A stretch of 64,000 bases of DNA, from contig QCIZ01000005.1 of assembly GCA_003216375.1 (NCBI GenBank), forward strand, positions 1 to 64,000. The letters are read 5' to 3'. Positions within the stretch are counted from its first letter, which is position 1. The number at the start of each line of letters is the position of its first letter. Of this stretch, positions 1 to 11,159 are shown piece by piece. The position numbers and the translations under genes are program-made. The stretch is from Prochlorococcus sp. AG-402-O21 (GTDB lineage Bacteria; Cyanobacteriota; Cyanobacteriia; PCC-6307; Cyanobiaceae). The notes beneath the pieces were generated by a model. That model ran no database searches. It was given only the letters and a program-made list of their open reading frames with translations, and had not been told where the DNA came from.

Positions 1-403
1 CCAACTTACCATTAATCATAATTACGGTTGAATTAGTATGTGAACATACTTGCTCAAACATCTCAATATCATATGGTTGAGGAGAACAGACTAATAAGAC
101 AGAATTCAACAAATCTGTTGAATTAATAAACTCCTTAAATGTAAAAATCTTATTAGCCAATTCAGGGTTGTCTCTTTTGGCAAGAGCAGCTCCGCCAGCA
201 TCGGCCCACAATAAAATATTATCAAATTTAATTTCAGTTAGTTTGTTAGATAAACGAAAAATTATTGGATTAATTCTTAATCCTTCAAATCTTAGATTGA
301 TAGAAAGAAAAGATTGTTGAGAATTACTTGAAAAATAGCTTTGGATTGATTCATATACATTTGATTCTGCTTCTCTAAGATCTGAGGGTAGCTTATTATT
401 CAT
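1..403 (-). CDS. DUF1995 family protein, 3' end outside window
   Basis: Minus-strand reading frame starting at an ATG at 401-403 and open to the window edge, so only the N-terminal 134 residues are seen. It begins with a short 'LPSDLREAES' helix followed by 'INLRFEGLRINPI', which matches my memory of the DUF1995 family of cyanobacteria and plastids (the plant member LPA3 acts in photosystem II assembly). No membrane segment or signal peptide is visible. The start lies 7 bp after the stop of the cysteine desulfurase gene, so it is probably the third gene of a dapF-desulfurase-DUF1995 operon. The family call rests on recall of the N-terminal pattern only; the biochemical role is unknown. Confidence 0.65.
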   Translation of the reverse strand, partial: MNNKLPSDLREAESNVYESIQSYFSSNSQQSFLSINLRFEGLRINPIIFRLSNKLTEIKFDNILLWADAGGAALAKRDNPELANKIFTFKEFINSTDLLNSVLLVCSPQPYDIEMFEQVCSHTNSTVIMINGKL

Positions 404-410
404 TTGATGA

Positions 411-1592
411 TCATTGTTTTTTGAGTTCTAAAGATTGCAATGATTCATCTATTATATTTGAAACTGAGTTAATATCATCATTTAAAATCCATGGACCAAT
501 AGTTATTCTTAATCCAGATTCTTGTAGTGGTTTATCAACATTAATTGCTACCAGTATGGGATTTGGTCCTTGACTAGATGATGAGCAAGCACTACCACTA
601 CTTATATAAACGCCATATTGTGATAATAATCGAACAATTTCTCTACCTTTAATTGGAATCATTGATTTTGTATGACAGAGAAATGAAAGATTATTCGGTA
701 GTCTTTCTCTATGAGGACCAATAAAAGTAAGTTGTTTATTCTTAACTAGATTTTGTTTTAAAAGAGAAGTCATTTTGGAGACATTATTCTTTGGGAATAA
801 TGTTTGATTATCAGTAACCTCTATATATTCATTAAGAAGGTCAATTGCTGTTGAAAAACCTGCAATAAGGGGAACTGACTCTGTACCAGATCTTATAGAG
901 CCATTCTTAAATCCATATGAAGGATCATTAAGTAATAACTCTCGAACGCCTCTACGCAACATTAATAATCCAATTCCTTTTGGGCCTTGAAGTTTATGCG
1001 CAGAGGCACTAAGCATATCAACATTTAATTTACTCCAATCAATAAGACCGCTAGGGAGGACCTGTGTAGCATCAGTATGAAAAGGTATATTTCGTTTTTT
1101 ACATTCATTACCTATGAGATTTATGGGCTGAATGGCCCCAATCTCACTTTGGCCCCAGATTATCGAAACCATTTTTGTTGGAGGAGATAACATCTCCTCC
1201 AACAAATCAAGGTTGATAATTCCATAACGATCTACAGGCCAGTATTTAATATCCCAACCATCATTATGTAATTGATTGGCTATTAAGTTAATAGAAGGGT
1301 GTTCAACGCTACTTATAACAAGTCTTCCTTTATCAAGATTATTAGATACAACTTTAAGAGAAAGATAATTTGACTCTGTTGCTCCAGATGTGAAAAAAAT
1401 TTCGTCAGATGAAGCTTTTAATTTATTAGCTATTGATAATCTAGATCTTTCCAAAATCTCTCTTGCAAAAACCCCAACTTTATGGATACTTGATGGATTC
1501 CCCCAGCATTCAGATTGAATATCTTTTACTTTATTAATAACATCTATATGTGGCGGAGTAGTCGCTGATGCATCGAGATAAATATTATTCAT
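411..1592 (-). CDS. Cysteine desulfurase (NifS/IscS family)
   Basis: PLP enzyme that removes sulfur from cysteine, giving alanine and a persulfide for Fe-S cluster or thio-cofactor assembly. Counting from the ATG at 1592 the protein has 393 residues, the normal IscS/NifS size. It shows the N-terminal 'YLDASATTPP' strand, the PLP-stacking His in 'SSVEHPS' (about 98), the PLP lysine in 'SASAHKLQGPKG' (about 200) and the mobile-loop catalytic Cys in 'SSGSACSSSS' (about 336). A TTG two codons upstream (1598) is possible, but ATG is preferred. It sits 12 bp downstream of dapF and 7 bp upstream of the DUF1995 gene on the same strand. The short Cys loop resembles group II (SufS/NifS-like) enzymes less than IscS, so the exact symbol is left open. 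Confidence 0.93.
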   Translation of the reverse strand: MNNIYLDASATTPPHIDVINKVKDIQSECWGNPSSIHKVGVFAREILERSRLSIANKLKASSDEIFFTSGATESNYLSLKVVSNNLDKGRLVISSVEHPSINLIANQLHNDGWDIKYWPVDRYGIINLDLLEEMLSPPTKMVSIIWGQSEIGAIQPINLIGNECKKRNIPFHTDATQVLPSGLIDWSKLNVDMLSASAHKLQGPKGIGLLMLRRGVRELLLNDPSYGFKNGSIRSGTESVPLIAGFSTAIDLLNEYIEVTDNQTLFPKNNVSKMTSLLKQNLVKNKQLTFIGPHRERLPNNLSFLCHTKSMIPIKGREIVRLLSQYGVYISSGSACSSSSQGPNPILVAINVDKPLQESGLRITIGPWILNDDINSVSNIIDESLQSLELKKQ

Positions 1593-1604
1593 TTTCAAGT
1601 ATAA

Positions 1605-2459
1605 TTAAAAATCTATCTCGCCATGAAATACCTTTAAGGCAGGCCCCTGCATTAAAACTGGACCTGCTTGGTTGGGCCATTCAATTTCTAATTTGCCACC
1701 TGGTAAATAAATGTTAGCGTTGTTGAAAGTTTTACCTAACTTGGATGTTACGACCAGACACGCGCAAGCCCCTGTGCCACAAGCTAGTGTTGGCCCGCAA
1801 CCCCTTTCCCATACCTTAACTTTAATATTTGATTTATCAATTAATTCAACAAAGTGAACATTGGTATCATTAGGAAATGTATTGTGTTTTTCAAGGAATC
1901 TTCCCCATTCTTCGAATGGTATATTGTCAATTTTATCAACAAATACGATCATATGAGGATTGCCCATACTAGCAGCATAAACATTTAAAATTTGATCATT
2001 TATTGTAATCTTTCCATTAGGAACTGGTAAATTATTCATTAACAATTTAGTAGGTATATCTTCAGGAGAAAGAATAGGTTCTCCCATATTTACTTTAATT
2101 TTTTCATTACAAGCAATAGAGGTGAGAATCAGACCAGCTTTAGTTTCAATTCGAATCTCAGAATTATCATTGATTTCATTATTATCGTTTAAAAAAGCAA
2201 TCAAGCATCTTATACCATTGCCACACATTTCTGGTTCAGAACCATCAGAATTAAATATCCTCATTTTCACAAAACATTTATTTTTGGAATCTAATACAAG
2301 AATAATTCCATCAGCTCCGATGCCAAAATTTCTATGACATAGATGTTCAATAAAGTTATCTTTATTTTCAGTAAATAAATTATCTAAGTTATTACCACGT
2401 GCATCAAAGATAATAAAATCGTTACCAAGTCCTTGATATTTTGAGAAATTATATTTCAT
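1605..2459 (-). CDS. dapF: Diaminopimelate epimerase
   Basis: Interconverts LL- and meso-diaminopimelate, the last step before lysine and peptidoglycan cross-bridge precursor. The 284-residue protein has normal family length and both active-site cysteines: C79 in 'EMCGNGIRC' and C227 in 'TLACGTGACA', one in each half of the pseudo-symmetric fold. The ATG start gives the expected 'FSKYQGLGNDF' opening. It is the first gene of a minus-strand set followed by the cysteine desulfurase; it is divergent from leuS across a 135 bp gap that must hold both promoters. Confidence 0.97.
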   Translation of the reverse strand: MKYNFSKYQGLGNDFIIFDARGNNLDNLFTENKDNFIEHLCHRNFGIGADGIILVLDSKNKCFVKMRIFNSDGSEPEMCGNGIRCLIAFLNDNNEINDNSEIRIETKAGLILTSIACNEKIKVNMGEPILSPEDIPTKLLMNNLPVPNGKITINDQILNVYAASMGNPHMIVFVDKIDNIPFEEWGRFLEKHNTFPNDTNVHFVELIDKSNIKVKVWERGCGPTLACGTGACACLVVTSKLGKTFNNANIYLPGGKLEIEWPNQAGPVLMQGPALKVFHGEIDF

Positions 2460-2594
2460 GATTTAAAGTTTGTTTAACTATGATCTAAGGAAATAAAGCG
2501 TTCCTAGTAGTAATTTCAGAACTATTCGCATATTTGGCATCAATTTATGAGAACATTATCTGATTGGCAAATCAACTACTGAAGGAGATCTTCC

Positions 2595-5183
2595 TTGAAT
2601 AATACTACTTCAGAGATTAGTGACCAGCGTTACGAGCATCGTGAGATAGAAGCTTATTGGCAAAAAGAGTGGGCTAATCAAGGGCTCTATAGAACAAATA
2701 CTGATGTAAACAAAGACAATACTTTTTACGCCTTGTCAATGTTCCCATACCCATCGGGTACCTTACATATGGGGCACGTGAGGAATTATGTCATTACAGA
2801 TGTACTGGCTAGATATAAAAGGATGCAAGGTTATAACGTTCTTCATCCAATGGGATGGGATTCCTTCGGTTTACCGGCTGAAAATGCAGCAATAGAAAGA
2901 GACACGAGTCCATCTAGCTGGACAGATAAAAATATTTCTCAAATGAAAGCTCAATTAGATCGACTTGGATTTTCAATAGATTGGTCTAAAGAAGTTACTA
3001 CTTGCAAAGAAGATTATTATAAATGGACTCAATATATATTTAATCAATTACATAAAAATAATCTTGCCTATCAAAAAAAAGCAACGGTAAATTGGGATCC
3101 AATTGATCAAACTGTTCTTGCAAATGAACAAGTAGATGCTGAAGGTAAATCGTGGAGATCTGGAGCTAAAGTTGAGAAAAAGGAATTAAACCAGTGGTTT
3201 CTACGAATTACTAGTTTTGCCGAAGATCTAAATAATGACTTAGCTCAGCTTAAGGACTGGCCAGAGAGAGTCAGGATTATGCAAAAAAATTGGATTGGCA
3301 AGTCAATCGGTGCAGAAATAACATTTGATATCAAAAATCATAACCAAAAAATAACAGCTTTCACTACTAGAATAGATACAATCTATGGAGTAAGTTATCT
3401 AGTCTTAGCTTCAAATCATCCATTAATTGATCAATTAATAAATGATAAAGATATTAATCAATTAATAGAGTTTAGGAACACACAAGAAAAGTTAAGTGAT
3501 CTAGAACGTAATTCAGATAGCAGAAAAAAACTTGGAATGTATTTAGGAGTAAATGCAATTAATCCAGCAAATAATAAAGAGATACCTATTTGGATTGGCG
3601 ATTATGTGATTATGGAATATGGAACAGGAGCTGTTATGGGTGTTCCTGCTCATGATAGTAGAGATTATAAGTTTGCTAAATCATATGATTTACAAATTAA
3701 TTATGTCATAAGACCCAATAATGATGAAGATGATAGTTATTTAAATGCTGAGTACGTAGATAAGGGAATCATGATCAATTCAGATAAATTCAATGGAATT
3801 GAGTCTGATATTGCAAAAACAAAAATACTTGAATTAGGTTCAAATGCTAATTGGGCAAAACCAAAAACTACGTATAAGTTAAGGGATTGGCTTATATCTA
3901 GACAAAGATATTGGGGTTGTCCGATTCCGATAATTAATTGTAAGAAGTGTGGTCAAGTAAGAGTCCCAGACGAGGATCTACCTGTTTCTCTGCCTATTGA
4001 TATTAAATTAACTGGTAAAGGAAAGTCACCTTTAACCACAAAAACAGAATGGATAAATACTTGTTGTCCTAAATGTGGAAATGAAGCAAAAAGAGAAACT
4101 GACACAATGGACACTTTTATGTGTTCATCATGGTACTTTTTAAGATATATAAACCCTGAAAATAAACAAAACCCATTTATAAAAAGCGAAATAGATAAAT
4201 GGCTTCCTGTTAAACAATACGTTGGTGGTATTGAGCACGCAATCCTTCATTTACTTTATTCAAGATTTTTAACCAAAGCTCTAAAAAGGTGTGGATTATT
4301 AAATATTGATGAACCCTTTAAGAAGCTATTAACTCAGGGAATGGTTCAAGCTATTACTTTTAAAAATCCAAATAATAATAAATATTTTTCAAAATTTCAA
4401 ATTAAAGATATTAATGATCCTAAAGATCCAATAACTGGAGAAAATATTGATATTATCTACGAAAAGATGTCAAAGTCTAAATATAATGGTGTAGACCCAT
4501 CATTAGTCATAGATAAATATGGTGCAGACACAGCCAGAATGTTTATTCTTTTTAAAGCTCCTCCTGAAAAAGATTTAGAATGGGATGATTCAGATGTTGA
4601 AGGACAATATCGATTTATACAGAGACTCTGGAAATTTGTTATTAATACTTTAGAACTAACAATGAGTGAATCAAGATTAAATATAGAAAAAGAAAAGTCT
4701 AAAGATGATGAAGCTTTACGTCTAATTAATATTGCTATTAAAGAAATTACTGATGATTTGGACAATCTTCAATTTAATACAGCAATATCTGAACTTATGA
4801 AAGCTGTGAATGGCCTAAGTTCAATAGTTAATAACTGTAGTAATGAAACTCTAACTAATGTTGTTTCAATATTAGTTAAAATAACTTCTCCATTTTCTCC
4901 TCATATTGCAGAGGAGCTTTGGAAGACAATCGGAAATACTCAAAGTATTCATCTTCAGTCATGGCCAAAATTCGATGCAAGTGCACTTGAGCAAGATAGT
5001 TTTAAACTTATGATCCAAATTAACGGAAAAGTTAGGGGATCAATCGAAGCCAGTAAAAATCTATCTAAAGATGAATTAGGGGATATAGCTATCAAAAGTG
5101 ATGCAGCTCAGAAATGGATAGATGGAAAAGAACCAAAACGGATAATTGTGGTTCCAAATAAATTAGTGAATATAGTTATTTAG
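2595..5183 (+). CDS. leuS: Leucyl-tRNA synthetase
   Basis: Class I aminoacyl-tRNA synthetase that charges tRNA-Leu, with an editing (CP1) domain. The 862-residue protein carries the HIGH-type signature 'HMGH' at 58-61 within '[15 protein letters not shown]', a zinc-ribbon-like pair of CxxC motifs in 'CKKCGQ' and 'CCPKCGN' around residue 450-500, and 'KMSKS' at 624-628. The start is a TTG at 2595, supported by a Shine-Dalgarno-like GAAGGAG at 2581-2587 with 7 bp spacing; no in-frame ATG is better placed. Its stop lies 3 bp from the stop of the convergent pgi gene. Confidence 0.98.
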   Translation: MNNTTSEISDQRYEHREIEAYWQKEWANQGLYRTNTDVNKDNTFYALSMFPYPSGTLHMGHVRNYVITDVLARYKRMQGYNVLHPMGWDSFGLPAENAAIERDTSPSSWTDKNISQMKAQLDRLGFSIDWSKEVTTCKEDYYKWTQYIFNQLHKNNLAYQKKATVNWDPIDQTVLANEQVDAEGKSWRSGAKVEKKELNQWFLRITSFAEDLNNDLAQLKDWPERVRIMQKNWIGKSIGAEITFDIKNHNQKITAFTTRIDTIYGVSYLVLASNHPLIDQLINDKDINQLIEFRNTQEKLSDLERNSDSRKKLGMYLGVNAINPANNKEIPIWIGDYVIMEYGTGAVMGVPAHDSRDYKFAKSYDLQINYVIRPNNDEDDSYLNAEYVDKGIMINSDKFNGIESDIAKTKILELGSNANWAKPKTTYKLRDWLISRQRYWGCPIPIINCKKCGQVRVPDEDLPVSLPIDIKLTGKGKSPLTTKTEWINTCCPKCGNEAKRETDTMDTFMCSSWYFLRYINPENKQNPFIKSEIDKWLPVKQYVGGIEHAILHLLYSRFLTKALKRCGLLNIDEPFKKLLTQGMVQAITFKNPNNNKYFSKFQIKDINDPKDPITGENIDIIYEKMSKSKYNGVDPSLVIDKYGADTARMFILFKAPPEKDLEWDDSDVEGQYRFIQRLWKFVINTLELTMSESRLNIEKEKSKDDEALRLINIAIKEITDDLDNLQFNTAISELMKAVNGLSSIVNNCSNETLTNVVSILVKITSPFSPHIAEELWKTIGNTQSIHLQSWPKFDASALEQDSFKLMIQINGKVRGSIEASKNLSKDELGDIAIKSDAAQKWIDGKEPKRIIVVPNKLVNIVI

Positions 5184-5186
5184 AAA

Positions 5187-6785
5187 TCAGTTTTTCGAAA
5201 TAATTAATTGATCTGGATTTGATTGATTACCATTCATTGAATAATGATCTGAATTTTCAGAAAGTTTTCTCAAAATCAAATATATCGACTCAGTTGAGTC
5301 AGTAGACAATGCATCATTAATTTGTCTTAAAGTTCTTTCTTTTCTATCTTCCAAAAGATCTTCAATTTCTTTTTGTAGATTAATTATATTTGTAGCTGCT
5401 TTTTTCCCAGCTTCAACTCCTGGTTGATTGTAAGCATTAACATTAATCAATTCAGCATATAAACTTACTGCTCGTTCAAATAATGCAATTAAAGCACCAA
5501 GACTTGACTCGTCAAATGATTTAAATGTGATTGTCAAATTCTGTCTCCCACCTTCAGTTAATGCTGCTCGTGTTCCTTGAAGAAATCCAGACAAGTAATC
5601 CCCCGGTCGTTTATTTTTTACCTCAACTATCTCTGCTGGATCGTGGAGAATCTCAATGAAATTAACAAAGAAATTATCAATACCATCTCTTAATTGCTGC
5701 ACATATGCATGCTGATCAGTAGAACCTTTATTTCCATAAACTGCGATACCTTGATTAACTTGATTTCCATCTCTATCTAACTTCTTACCTAAGGATTCCA
5801 TCACAAGTTGTTGAAGATATCTACTGAAAACTTGTAATCTGTCTCTATAGGGAAGTACAACCATATCTCTTAATCCTTTTCCATTTCCAGATTTGTACCA
5901 AGCTAAGGATAAAAGTACCGCTGGATTATTTTTTATATCTTTTTCTCTTGTTAGAGAATCCATTTGAGATGCTCCATCTAAAAACTTATTAATGTCAGCG
6001 CCAATTAGGGAGGCAGGTAATAATCCAACAGCACCAGTAATACTTGTCCTTCCACCAACCCAATCAGGTAAATCAAAGATATTTAACCAATTTTCGCTAG
6101 CAGCTAAGGCATCTAACTTACTACCTTTTGTAGTAATTGCTATCGCTCGAGATGGCCAGCTCTGGTTGTTATCGTGAACAAACTTCATGGCTTGCTCCAT
6201 TCCTATCAAAGGTTCAGGAGTGCCACCTGATTTACTAACAACTACAAACAAAGTTGATTCAATATTAGGAAGAATGGAATTTAATTTATGAGAAATCCCC
6301 TCGGGGTCTACATTATCTAGAAAATGTAGATTCAATCCAATTGACTCTCTCTTAAATGACTCGTTAATAAGTAACGGACCTAAACCACTACCACCTATAC
6401 CTATCCAAAAAACATCTGTATATTTTTTACCATCGCTGTTAGTTATTTCACCATTTAATATTGATGCTCCAAACTTTGTTATGTCTTGAATTTCTTTGGT
6501 GATGGAGTCTGAAATTTCCTTACTTGGAGCAATCTTCGGATTTCGAAGCCAGTAATGACCAACTTGCCTGCTTTCATCAATATTGGCAATCGATCCATTC
6601 TCAAGACTTTCTAAAGAATCAAAAGCTTTGGAATAAATGTCCTTAAATTTTTCAAAATCACTCTTCTCCACATTCATTCTGCTTATATCTAGCCAAAAGC
6701 CTAATGAATCATCGCTAAATAAAAGATCGCAGTACCTTAACCATTTATCGTTGTTATTCATCTGGAAGATGTCAGTTATTTCCAT
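5187..6785 (-). CDS. pgi: Glucose-6-phosphate isomerase
   Basis: Interconverts glucose-6-phosphate and fructose-6-phosphate, linking the Calvin cycle, glycogen and the oxidative pentose phosphate pathway. The 532 residues include the SIS-type sugar-phosphate binding segments '[13 protein letters not shown]' (about 127-139) and '[11 protein letters not shown]', and '[15 protein letters not shown]'. Length is normal for cyanobacterial Pgi. It is convergent with leuS and divergent from purN, so it is probably transcribed alone from the 6786-7069 gap. Confidence 0.97.
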   Translation of the reverse strand: MEITDIFQMNNNDKWLRYCDLLFSDDSLGFWLDISRMNVEKSDFEKFKDIYSKAFDSLESLENGSIANIDESRQVGHYWLRNPKIAPSKEISDSITKEIQDITKFGASILNGEITNSDGKKYTDVFWIGIGGSGLGPLLINESFKRESIGLNLHFLDNVDPEGISHKLNSILPNIESTLFVVVSKSGGTPEPLIGMEQAMKFVHDNNQSWPSRAIAITTKGSKLDALAASENWLNIFDLPDWVGGRTSITGAVGLLPASLIGADINKFLDGASQMDSLTREKDIKNNPAVLLSLAWYKSGNGKGLRDMVVLPYRDRLQVFSRYLQQLVMESLGKKLDRDGNQVNQGIAVYGNKGSTDQHAYVQQLRDGIDNFFVNFIEILHDPAEIVEVKNKRPGDYLSGFLQGTRAALTEGGRQNLTITFKSFDESSLGALIALFERAVSLYAELINVNAYNQPGVEAGKKAATNIINLQKEIEDLLEDRKERTLRQINDALSTDSTESIYLILRKLSENSDHYSMNGNQSNPDQLIISKN

Positions 6786-6953
6786 TATTGATATGAGAAT
6801 ACTCCTTAATGAGTTCTGTTACAGGTACTCTCAAAAGAGAACCGTTAAACAAATTGATTTAATTTATATTAGTCAATAATGGTTTTCAATTGGCGAATGT
6901 TTAGTAATTGACAAATAGGAATGTAAATAAGCTTGATAGTTATTTTTATCTAA

Positions 6954-7037
6954 CCTTTGGGATATCTAAATGTTGAATTAACTTTCATTACTATTAAATA
7001 TGTCTTTATATTTAGATATTGTAATTTCATCCAAAGG
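6954..7037. repeat. Imperfect long inverted repeat upstream of purN
   Basis: CCTTTGG at 6954-6960 and ATATCTAAAT at 6962-6971 are the reverse complements of CCAAAGG at 7031-7037 and ATTTAGATAT at 7010-7019. The arms could pair over 17 bp with an asymmetric bulge (1 nt against 11 nt) and a 38 nt loop. It occupies the 3' half of the 284 bp pgi-purN gap and ends 32 bp before the purN start, where it could be an mRNA leader structure or a protein-binding site. Nothing else recognisable was found in this gap. Confidence 0.45.
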
Positions 7038-7069
7038 GCATATATTTAGTTATAGATAATCATTGTTTA

Positions 7070-7768
7070 ATGAAAAAAGATAATAAAAAATATATGGAGA
7101 ACAATATATCTTATGATTTAAATGAACATTGCCTGATTAGCCCACTAGATTCAGAAAGCCCTTTATATGAGCCTAAAATAAGATTAGGTGTCCTTGCTTC
7201 TGGTAATGGCTCTAATTTTGAGTACATTATTAAATCAATTCAAAACAACCAACTTAATGCAGAAATTTCTATATTAATTGTCAATAATCCTGATTGCTTA
7301 GCAATAAAAAAGGCTATCAAATACAAAATACCCTATGAAATTATTAACCATAGAGATTGTCAAACAAGATTAGAACATGACATGCTGGTATTAAAAAAAC
7401 TGGAGGTTTTATCCGTAGAACTAATTGTTATGGCTGGATGGATGAGAATTGCTGGAGAAGAATTAATTAATAGATATATAAACCGACTAATTAATATACA
7501 TCCATCACTATTACCATCTTTTAAAGGCATTAATGCAATACAGCAGGCAATAGACGAGAGGGTTACTATTACGGGTTGTACGGTTCACTATGTAAAAAAG
7601 GAAGTTGATTCTGGCTCAATAATTATTCAAGCTGCAGTCCCTATTCAAGAACATGATAATAAAGAGACTTTAACAAAAAGAATTCAAGAAGTGGAACATA
7701 TAATATTACCTTTAGCGATAGCAAAAGTAGCAATGAATATAAGAACTGGCTTCAGGGGTAATAAGTAA
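7070..7768 (+). CDS. purN: Phosphoribosylglycinamide formyltransferase
   Basis: Transfers a formyl group from 10-formyl-THF to GAR, the third step of purine synthesis. The core has 'LGVLASGNGSNFEYII' (about 39-54) for phosphate binding, and the catalytic Asn-His region 'INIHPSLLPSFKG' and Asp in 'EVDSGSIIIQ'. The 232-residue product has about 35 extra residues before the domain; a start at the second in-frame ATG (codon 9) is equally possible. Its last 17 bp overlap the end of the convergent argC gene. Confidence 0.93.
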   Translation: MKKDNKKYMENNISYDLNEHCLISPLDSESPLYEPKIRLGVLASGNGSNFEYIIKSIQNNQLNAEISILIVNNPDCLAIKKAIKYKIPYEIINHRDCQTRLEHDMLVLKKLEVLSVELIVMAGWMRIAGEELINRYINRLINIHPSLLPSFKGINAIQQAIDERVTITGCTVHYVKKEVDSGSIIIQAAVPIQEHDNKETLTKRIQEVEHIILPLAIAKVAMNIRTGFRGNK

Positions 7769-8831
7769 TCTTAGGAAGACCAATATCTGATTCAAGTCCG
7801 TGCATAATATTTAAATTTTGTATAGCCTGCCCTGCTTGACCTTTTAGAAGATTATCAATAACACTCATCAGTACTATTCTTCCATTACGTTTATCAACTT
7901 CAACTGAAATCATAATTTTATTAGTATTTTTAACCCATTTAGTAGCTGGATAAATACCCACAGGCAAAATATCAATAAATGGTTGATTTTTATAAAAAGC
8001 TTCAATTACAATTTTGCAGTCTTCTGCTGTTAATCCAGGATCTCTTAAACGAGCATAAACTGTCGATAAAATACCTCTAACCATTGGCACCAAATGAGGC
8101 GTAAATTGCAAGTTGACTTCATGACCAGCAAAGTGACTAGCGATTCTTTCTATCTCTGCCGTATGCCTATGCCCAATGACTCCATAGGGCTTAATTGATT
8201 CAGAGCATTCAGAGAGTAAGAGTTGTTCACTTGGATTTCTACCCCCGCCGGATGTACCAGATTTTGCATCAATAATAATTCCTTCACTTTCTATTAATCC
8301 TTGTTTTAAGAATGGAATGAGGACACTAAGAGATGAGGTTGGGTAGCAACCTGGACAAGCAATTAATCTTGCCTTTGAAATTTCACTACTAAATTCCTCT
8401 GAAAAGCCATAAATAGCCTCTTCACATAATTCGTAGTCAAATCTTTGATATTTTGAAGCTTCCTTGGAATAGACTTCCTTCCATTTATCTAATGAATTAA
8501 ATCTATAATCAGCTGATAAATCAATTACTTTAATACCTTTTTCTAATAATAAAGGGGTTAATTGTGATGATAAGCCGTTTGGCAGACTCAATATCGCATA
8601 ATCAGAATTTTGAGCAATTTCATCAACATTACTTTTGGTTATCTCTTTATCCACCAAAAGTTTCATAAAAGGATTTATTTCATTCCAGCTCTTACCTACT
8701 GATCGCTCTCCATTTAAAGATGAAATCTCAAAGTTTGGATGCTCATTAATCAACTTAACGAGCTGAAGTCCACCATATCCAGATGCTCCAATAATTGCGA
8801 TCCTCCCAGTTTTAGATGTACTAATTGCCAT
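7752..8831 (-). CDS. argC: N-acetyl-gamma-glutamyl-phosphate reductase
   Basis: NADPH-dependent reduction of N-acetylglutamyl phosphate to the semialdehyde in arginine synthesis. The 359-residue protein opens with the Rossmann motif 'IAIIGASGYGGLQLV' (11-25) and contains the catalytic Cys of 'CPGCYPTSS' (C162) and the His region 'GHRHTAEI'. Length and order are normal for the type 1 family. The stop region overlaps purN by 17 bp on the opposite strand; the start is divergent from ribBA across 87 bp. Confidence 0.97.
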   Translation of the reverse strand: MAISTSKTGRIAIIGASGYGGLQLVKLINEHPNFEISSLNGERSVGKSWNEINPFMKLLVDKEITKSNVDEIAQNSDYAILSLPNGLSSQLTPLLLEKGIKVIDLSADYRFNSLDKWKEVYSKEASKYQRFDYELCEEAIYGFSEEFSSEISKARLIACPGCYPTSSLSVLIPFLKQGLIESEGIIIDAKSGTSGGGRNPSEQLLLSECSESIKPYGVIGHRHTAEIERIASHFAGHEVNLQFTPHLVPMVRGILSTVYARLRDPGLTAEDCKIVIEAFYKNQPFIDILPVGIYPATKWVKNTNKIMISVEVDKRNGRIVLMSVIDNLLKGQAGQAIQNLNIMHGLESDIGLPKITYYP

Positions 8832-8918
8832 AACACCTAGGTTATTTCGTAGAATAATGGGATATTCATTTGAGAATAATTAGCAAAGAACCATTTCACC
8901 ACAAACAAGAGGAATAAG

Positions 8919-10604
8919 TTGAAATCAGAAGATTGTTATGACATTGAATTTGATGATATAGCGGATGCACTTGCTGCTATTAGAAACGGTGAATGTGTTG
9001 TTGTAGTAGATGATGAAAAGAGAGAAAACGAAGGGGATTTAATTTGTGCTGCTCAATTTGCGACTCCTCAGCAAATTAATTTTATGGCAACTGAAGCTAG
9101 AGGATTAATATGTCTAGCAATGCAAGGGGAAAGATTAGACCAGTTAGATCTACCTTTAATGGTCGACAGAAATACCGATTCCAACCAAACAGCATTCACT
9201 GTAAGCATAGATGCAGGTCCAGAATTTGGAGTATCAACAGGTATATCAGCTGAAGATAGAGCTAAAACAATTCAAGTTGCTCTTAATAGTCAAACAAAAC
9301 CAATAGATTTAAGAAGACCAGGTCATATTTTTCCCTTAAGAGCAAAAATTGGTGGCGTATTAAAAAGAGCTGGACATACGGAAGCAGCGGTAGATTTATC
9401 TTTGTTAGCTGGCCTATCTCCTGCAGGTGTTATCTGTGAAATCCAAAATCTGGATGGTTCAATGGCAAGACTTCCAGAATTAAAAAAATATGCACAGGAA
9501 AGAAATTTAAAATTGATTAGTATTGCAGATTTAATTCATTACCGACTTGAAAATGAGCGATTTGTCTACAGACAAGCAATTGCAAAACTTCCAAGCCTAT
9601 TTGGAGATTTCAAGGCAATAGGTTATAAGAACGAATTGGATGGATCAGAACATGTAGCGATAATAAAAGGCGATCCAGATAATTTACAAGAACCAGTATT
9701 GGTGCGTATGCATTCGGAGTGTCTAACTGGAGATGCATTTGGATCATTAAGATGCGATTGCAGACCTCAATTAGAAGCGGCCTTATCAAGAATATCTGAG
9801 GAAGGAGAAGGAGTTGTTGTCTATCTAAGGCAGGAAGGTAGAGGAATAGGTTTAGTTAACAAATTAAAAGCCTACAATTTGCAAGATGGAGGATTAGATA
9901 CGGTTGAAGCTAATGAGAAGTTGGGTTTTCCAGCAGACTTAAGAAACTATGGAGTAGGTGCACAAATATTGACAGATTTAGGTATAAACAGGCTTAAGTT
10001 ATTAACAAATAATCCAAGAAAGATAGCTGGACTTGGAGGATACGGACTTCAGGTTGAATCAAGAGTACCGCTTGTAATATGTCCAGGAGATCACAATGCA
10101 GCGTATCTGGAGGTAAAAAGAGAAAAACTAGGACACTTATTTGATAATAATATTAAGGCAAATTTAGGCAATGAAAGACAAAATATTGTTGTCTATTGGG
10201 ATGGAAAAGTTGACAATAATGACTTAAAACATTTTGAAGATAAGGCAAATAGATGGTCGGCAAATCATTTTCTAAATATTTCTATTCAAAACTCTCCTAG
10301 GTTGATAGCTCTATGTAAAAACCCATTATTTATATGGAATATTAGACATAGGGATATTAAAACCCATTTAGAAGGTAACTTAATAGATAAAAGGTTACTG
10401 GAGTTATTACTTAAAGAACTATGTAATTGGAACAATACAGAAAGAATTGGAATTATTAAAACAGATAATTATGAAAAACTTTTACATCCTTCTTCAAATT
10501 TATTAATTGAAGAGAAAAAAATTAGCGAACTTTCAAATATTGAAAATTCGCCATTGTTTGATTGGGATTTAAAAGATAAAACGAGTACTATTGAATGGTA
10601 TTAA
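8919..10604 (+). CDS. ribBA: Bifunctional DHBP synthase / GTP cyclohydrolase II
   Basis: Makes both riboflavin precursors: 3,4-dihydroxy-2-butanone 4-phosphate from ribulose-5-phosphate (N-terminal about 205 residues, '[12 protein letters not shown]') and the pyrimidine precursor from GTP (about 210-400, zinc ligands in '[14 protein letters not shown]', '[12 protein letters not shown]'). The start is TTG at 8919 with a GAGGA 5 bp upstream. After about residue 400 there is a further 150-160 residues with no motif I recognise; comparable tails occur in other cyanobacterial RibBA proteins as far as I recall. Convergent with the cyclophilin gene. Confidence 0.95.
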   Translation: MKSEDCYDIEFDDIADALAAIRNGECVVVVDDEKRENEGDLICAAQFATPQQINFMATEARGLICLAMQGERLDQLDLPLMVDRNTDSNQTAFTVSIDAGPEFGVSTGISAEDRAKTIQVALNSQTKPIDLRRPGHIFPLRAKIGGVLKRAGHTEAAVDLSLLAGLSPAGVICEIQNLDGSMARLPELKKYAQERNLKLISIADLIHYRLENERFVYRQAIAKLPSLFGDFKAIGYKNELDGSEHVAIIKGDPDNLQEPVLVRMHSECLTGDAFGSLRCDCRPQLEAALSRISEEGEGVVVYLRQEGRGIGLVNKLKAYNLQDGGLDTVEANEKLGFPADLRNYGVGAQILTDLGINRLKLLTNNPRKIAGLGGYGLQVESRVPLVICPGDHNAAYLEVKREKLGHLFDNNIKANLGNERQNIVVYWDGKVDNNDLKHFEDKANRWSANHFLNISIQNSPRLIALCKNPLFIWNIRHRDIKTHLEGNLIDKRLLELLLKELCNWNNTERIGIIKTDNYEKLLHPSSNLLIEEKKISELSNIENSPLFDWDLKDKTSTIEWY

Positions 10605-10608
10605 TTAT

Positions 10609-10628
10609 AAATTATTAAATAATAATTT
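10609..10628. terminator. Weak AT-only hairpin between ribBA and cyclophilin gene
   Basis: AAATTATT at 10609-10616 pairs with AATAATTT at 10621-10628 around a 4 nt loop in the 26 bp gap between two convergent genes. The position suits a shared terminator, but an all-AT stem is weak and such palindromes are common by chance here. Confidence 0.3.
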
Positions 10629-10630
10629 TA

Positions 10631-11068
10631 TTAGATAATACTTATACTATTAATCTTTGTACCATTAGCAATAGATAGTAGAATTTTCATATCATCAGTT
10701 TTACCAAAAACTGTATGTACTCCATCCAGATGAGGTTGTGGAGCATGAACTAAAAAGAATTGACTACCGCCAGTATCTTTTCCTGCGTGTGCCATAGAAA
10801 GAGAACCAGCGACATGTTTGTTTGGATTAATTTCACAATTAATAGAGTACCCAGGGCCTCCAGTTCCAGGCATGCCTCTTGATCCTTCTCGGGTATTTGG
10901 ACATCCGCCTTGTGCCATAAACCCATTAATGACTCTGTGGAAAGAAAGGCCATCGTAAAAGCCCTCTTTAACAAGCTTCAAAAAGTTTTCTACTGTTTTG
11001 GGAGCATCCTTATCAAACAGGTCAATAGTCAATTGGCCTTTATCTGTATCCATCAACACTTTAGACAT
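10631..11068 (-). CDS. Cyclophilin-type peptidyl-prolyl cis-trans isomerase
   Basis: Proline isomerase of 145 residues, a single minimal cyclophilin domain without signal peptide, so cytoplasmic. Active-site features include '[14 protein letters not shown]' (catalytic Arg and Gln loop), '[14 protein letters not shown]' and '[11 protein letters not shown]' (usual active-site Trp position is His, as in several bacterial PpiB proteins). The start ATG is followed by '[16 protein letters not shown]'. It lies 91 bp downstream of murQ's neighbour region on the same strand and probably has its own promoter. Confidence 0.94.
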   Translation of the reverse strand: MSKVLMDTDKGQLTIDLFDKDAPKTVENFLKLVKEGFYDGLSFHRVINGFMAQGGCPNTREGSRGMPGTGGPGYSINCEINPNKHVAGSLSMAHAGKDTGGSQFFLVHAPQPHLDGVHTVFGKTDDMKILLSIANGTKINSISII

Positions 11069-11159
11069 AGTTCTAATAAATTTTTTTATATAATAACTGT
11101 TTTAAAATTTAATGCAGAAACTATATTTTTTAAATATAAAATTTTAATTTAATTATAAT

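Noticed and set aside
2547..2582. 11-codon frame before leuS, possible leader peptide
   Set aside because: It contains only one Leu codon and no terminator/antiterminator structure is evident, so no attenuation argument can be made.
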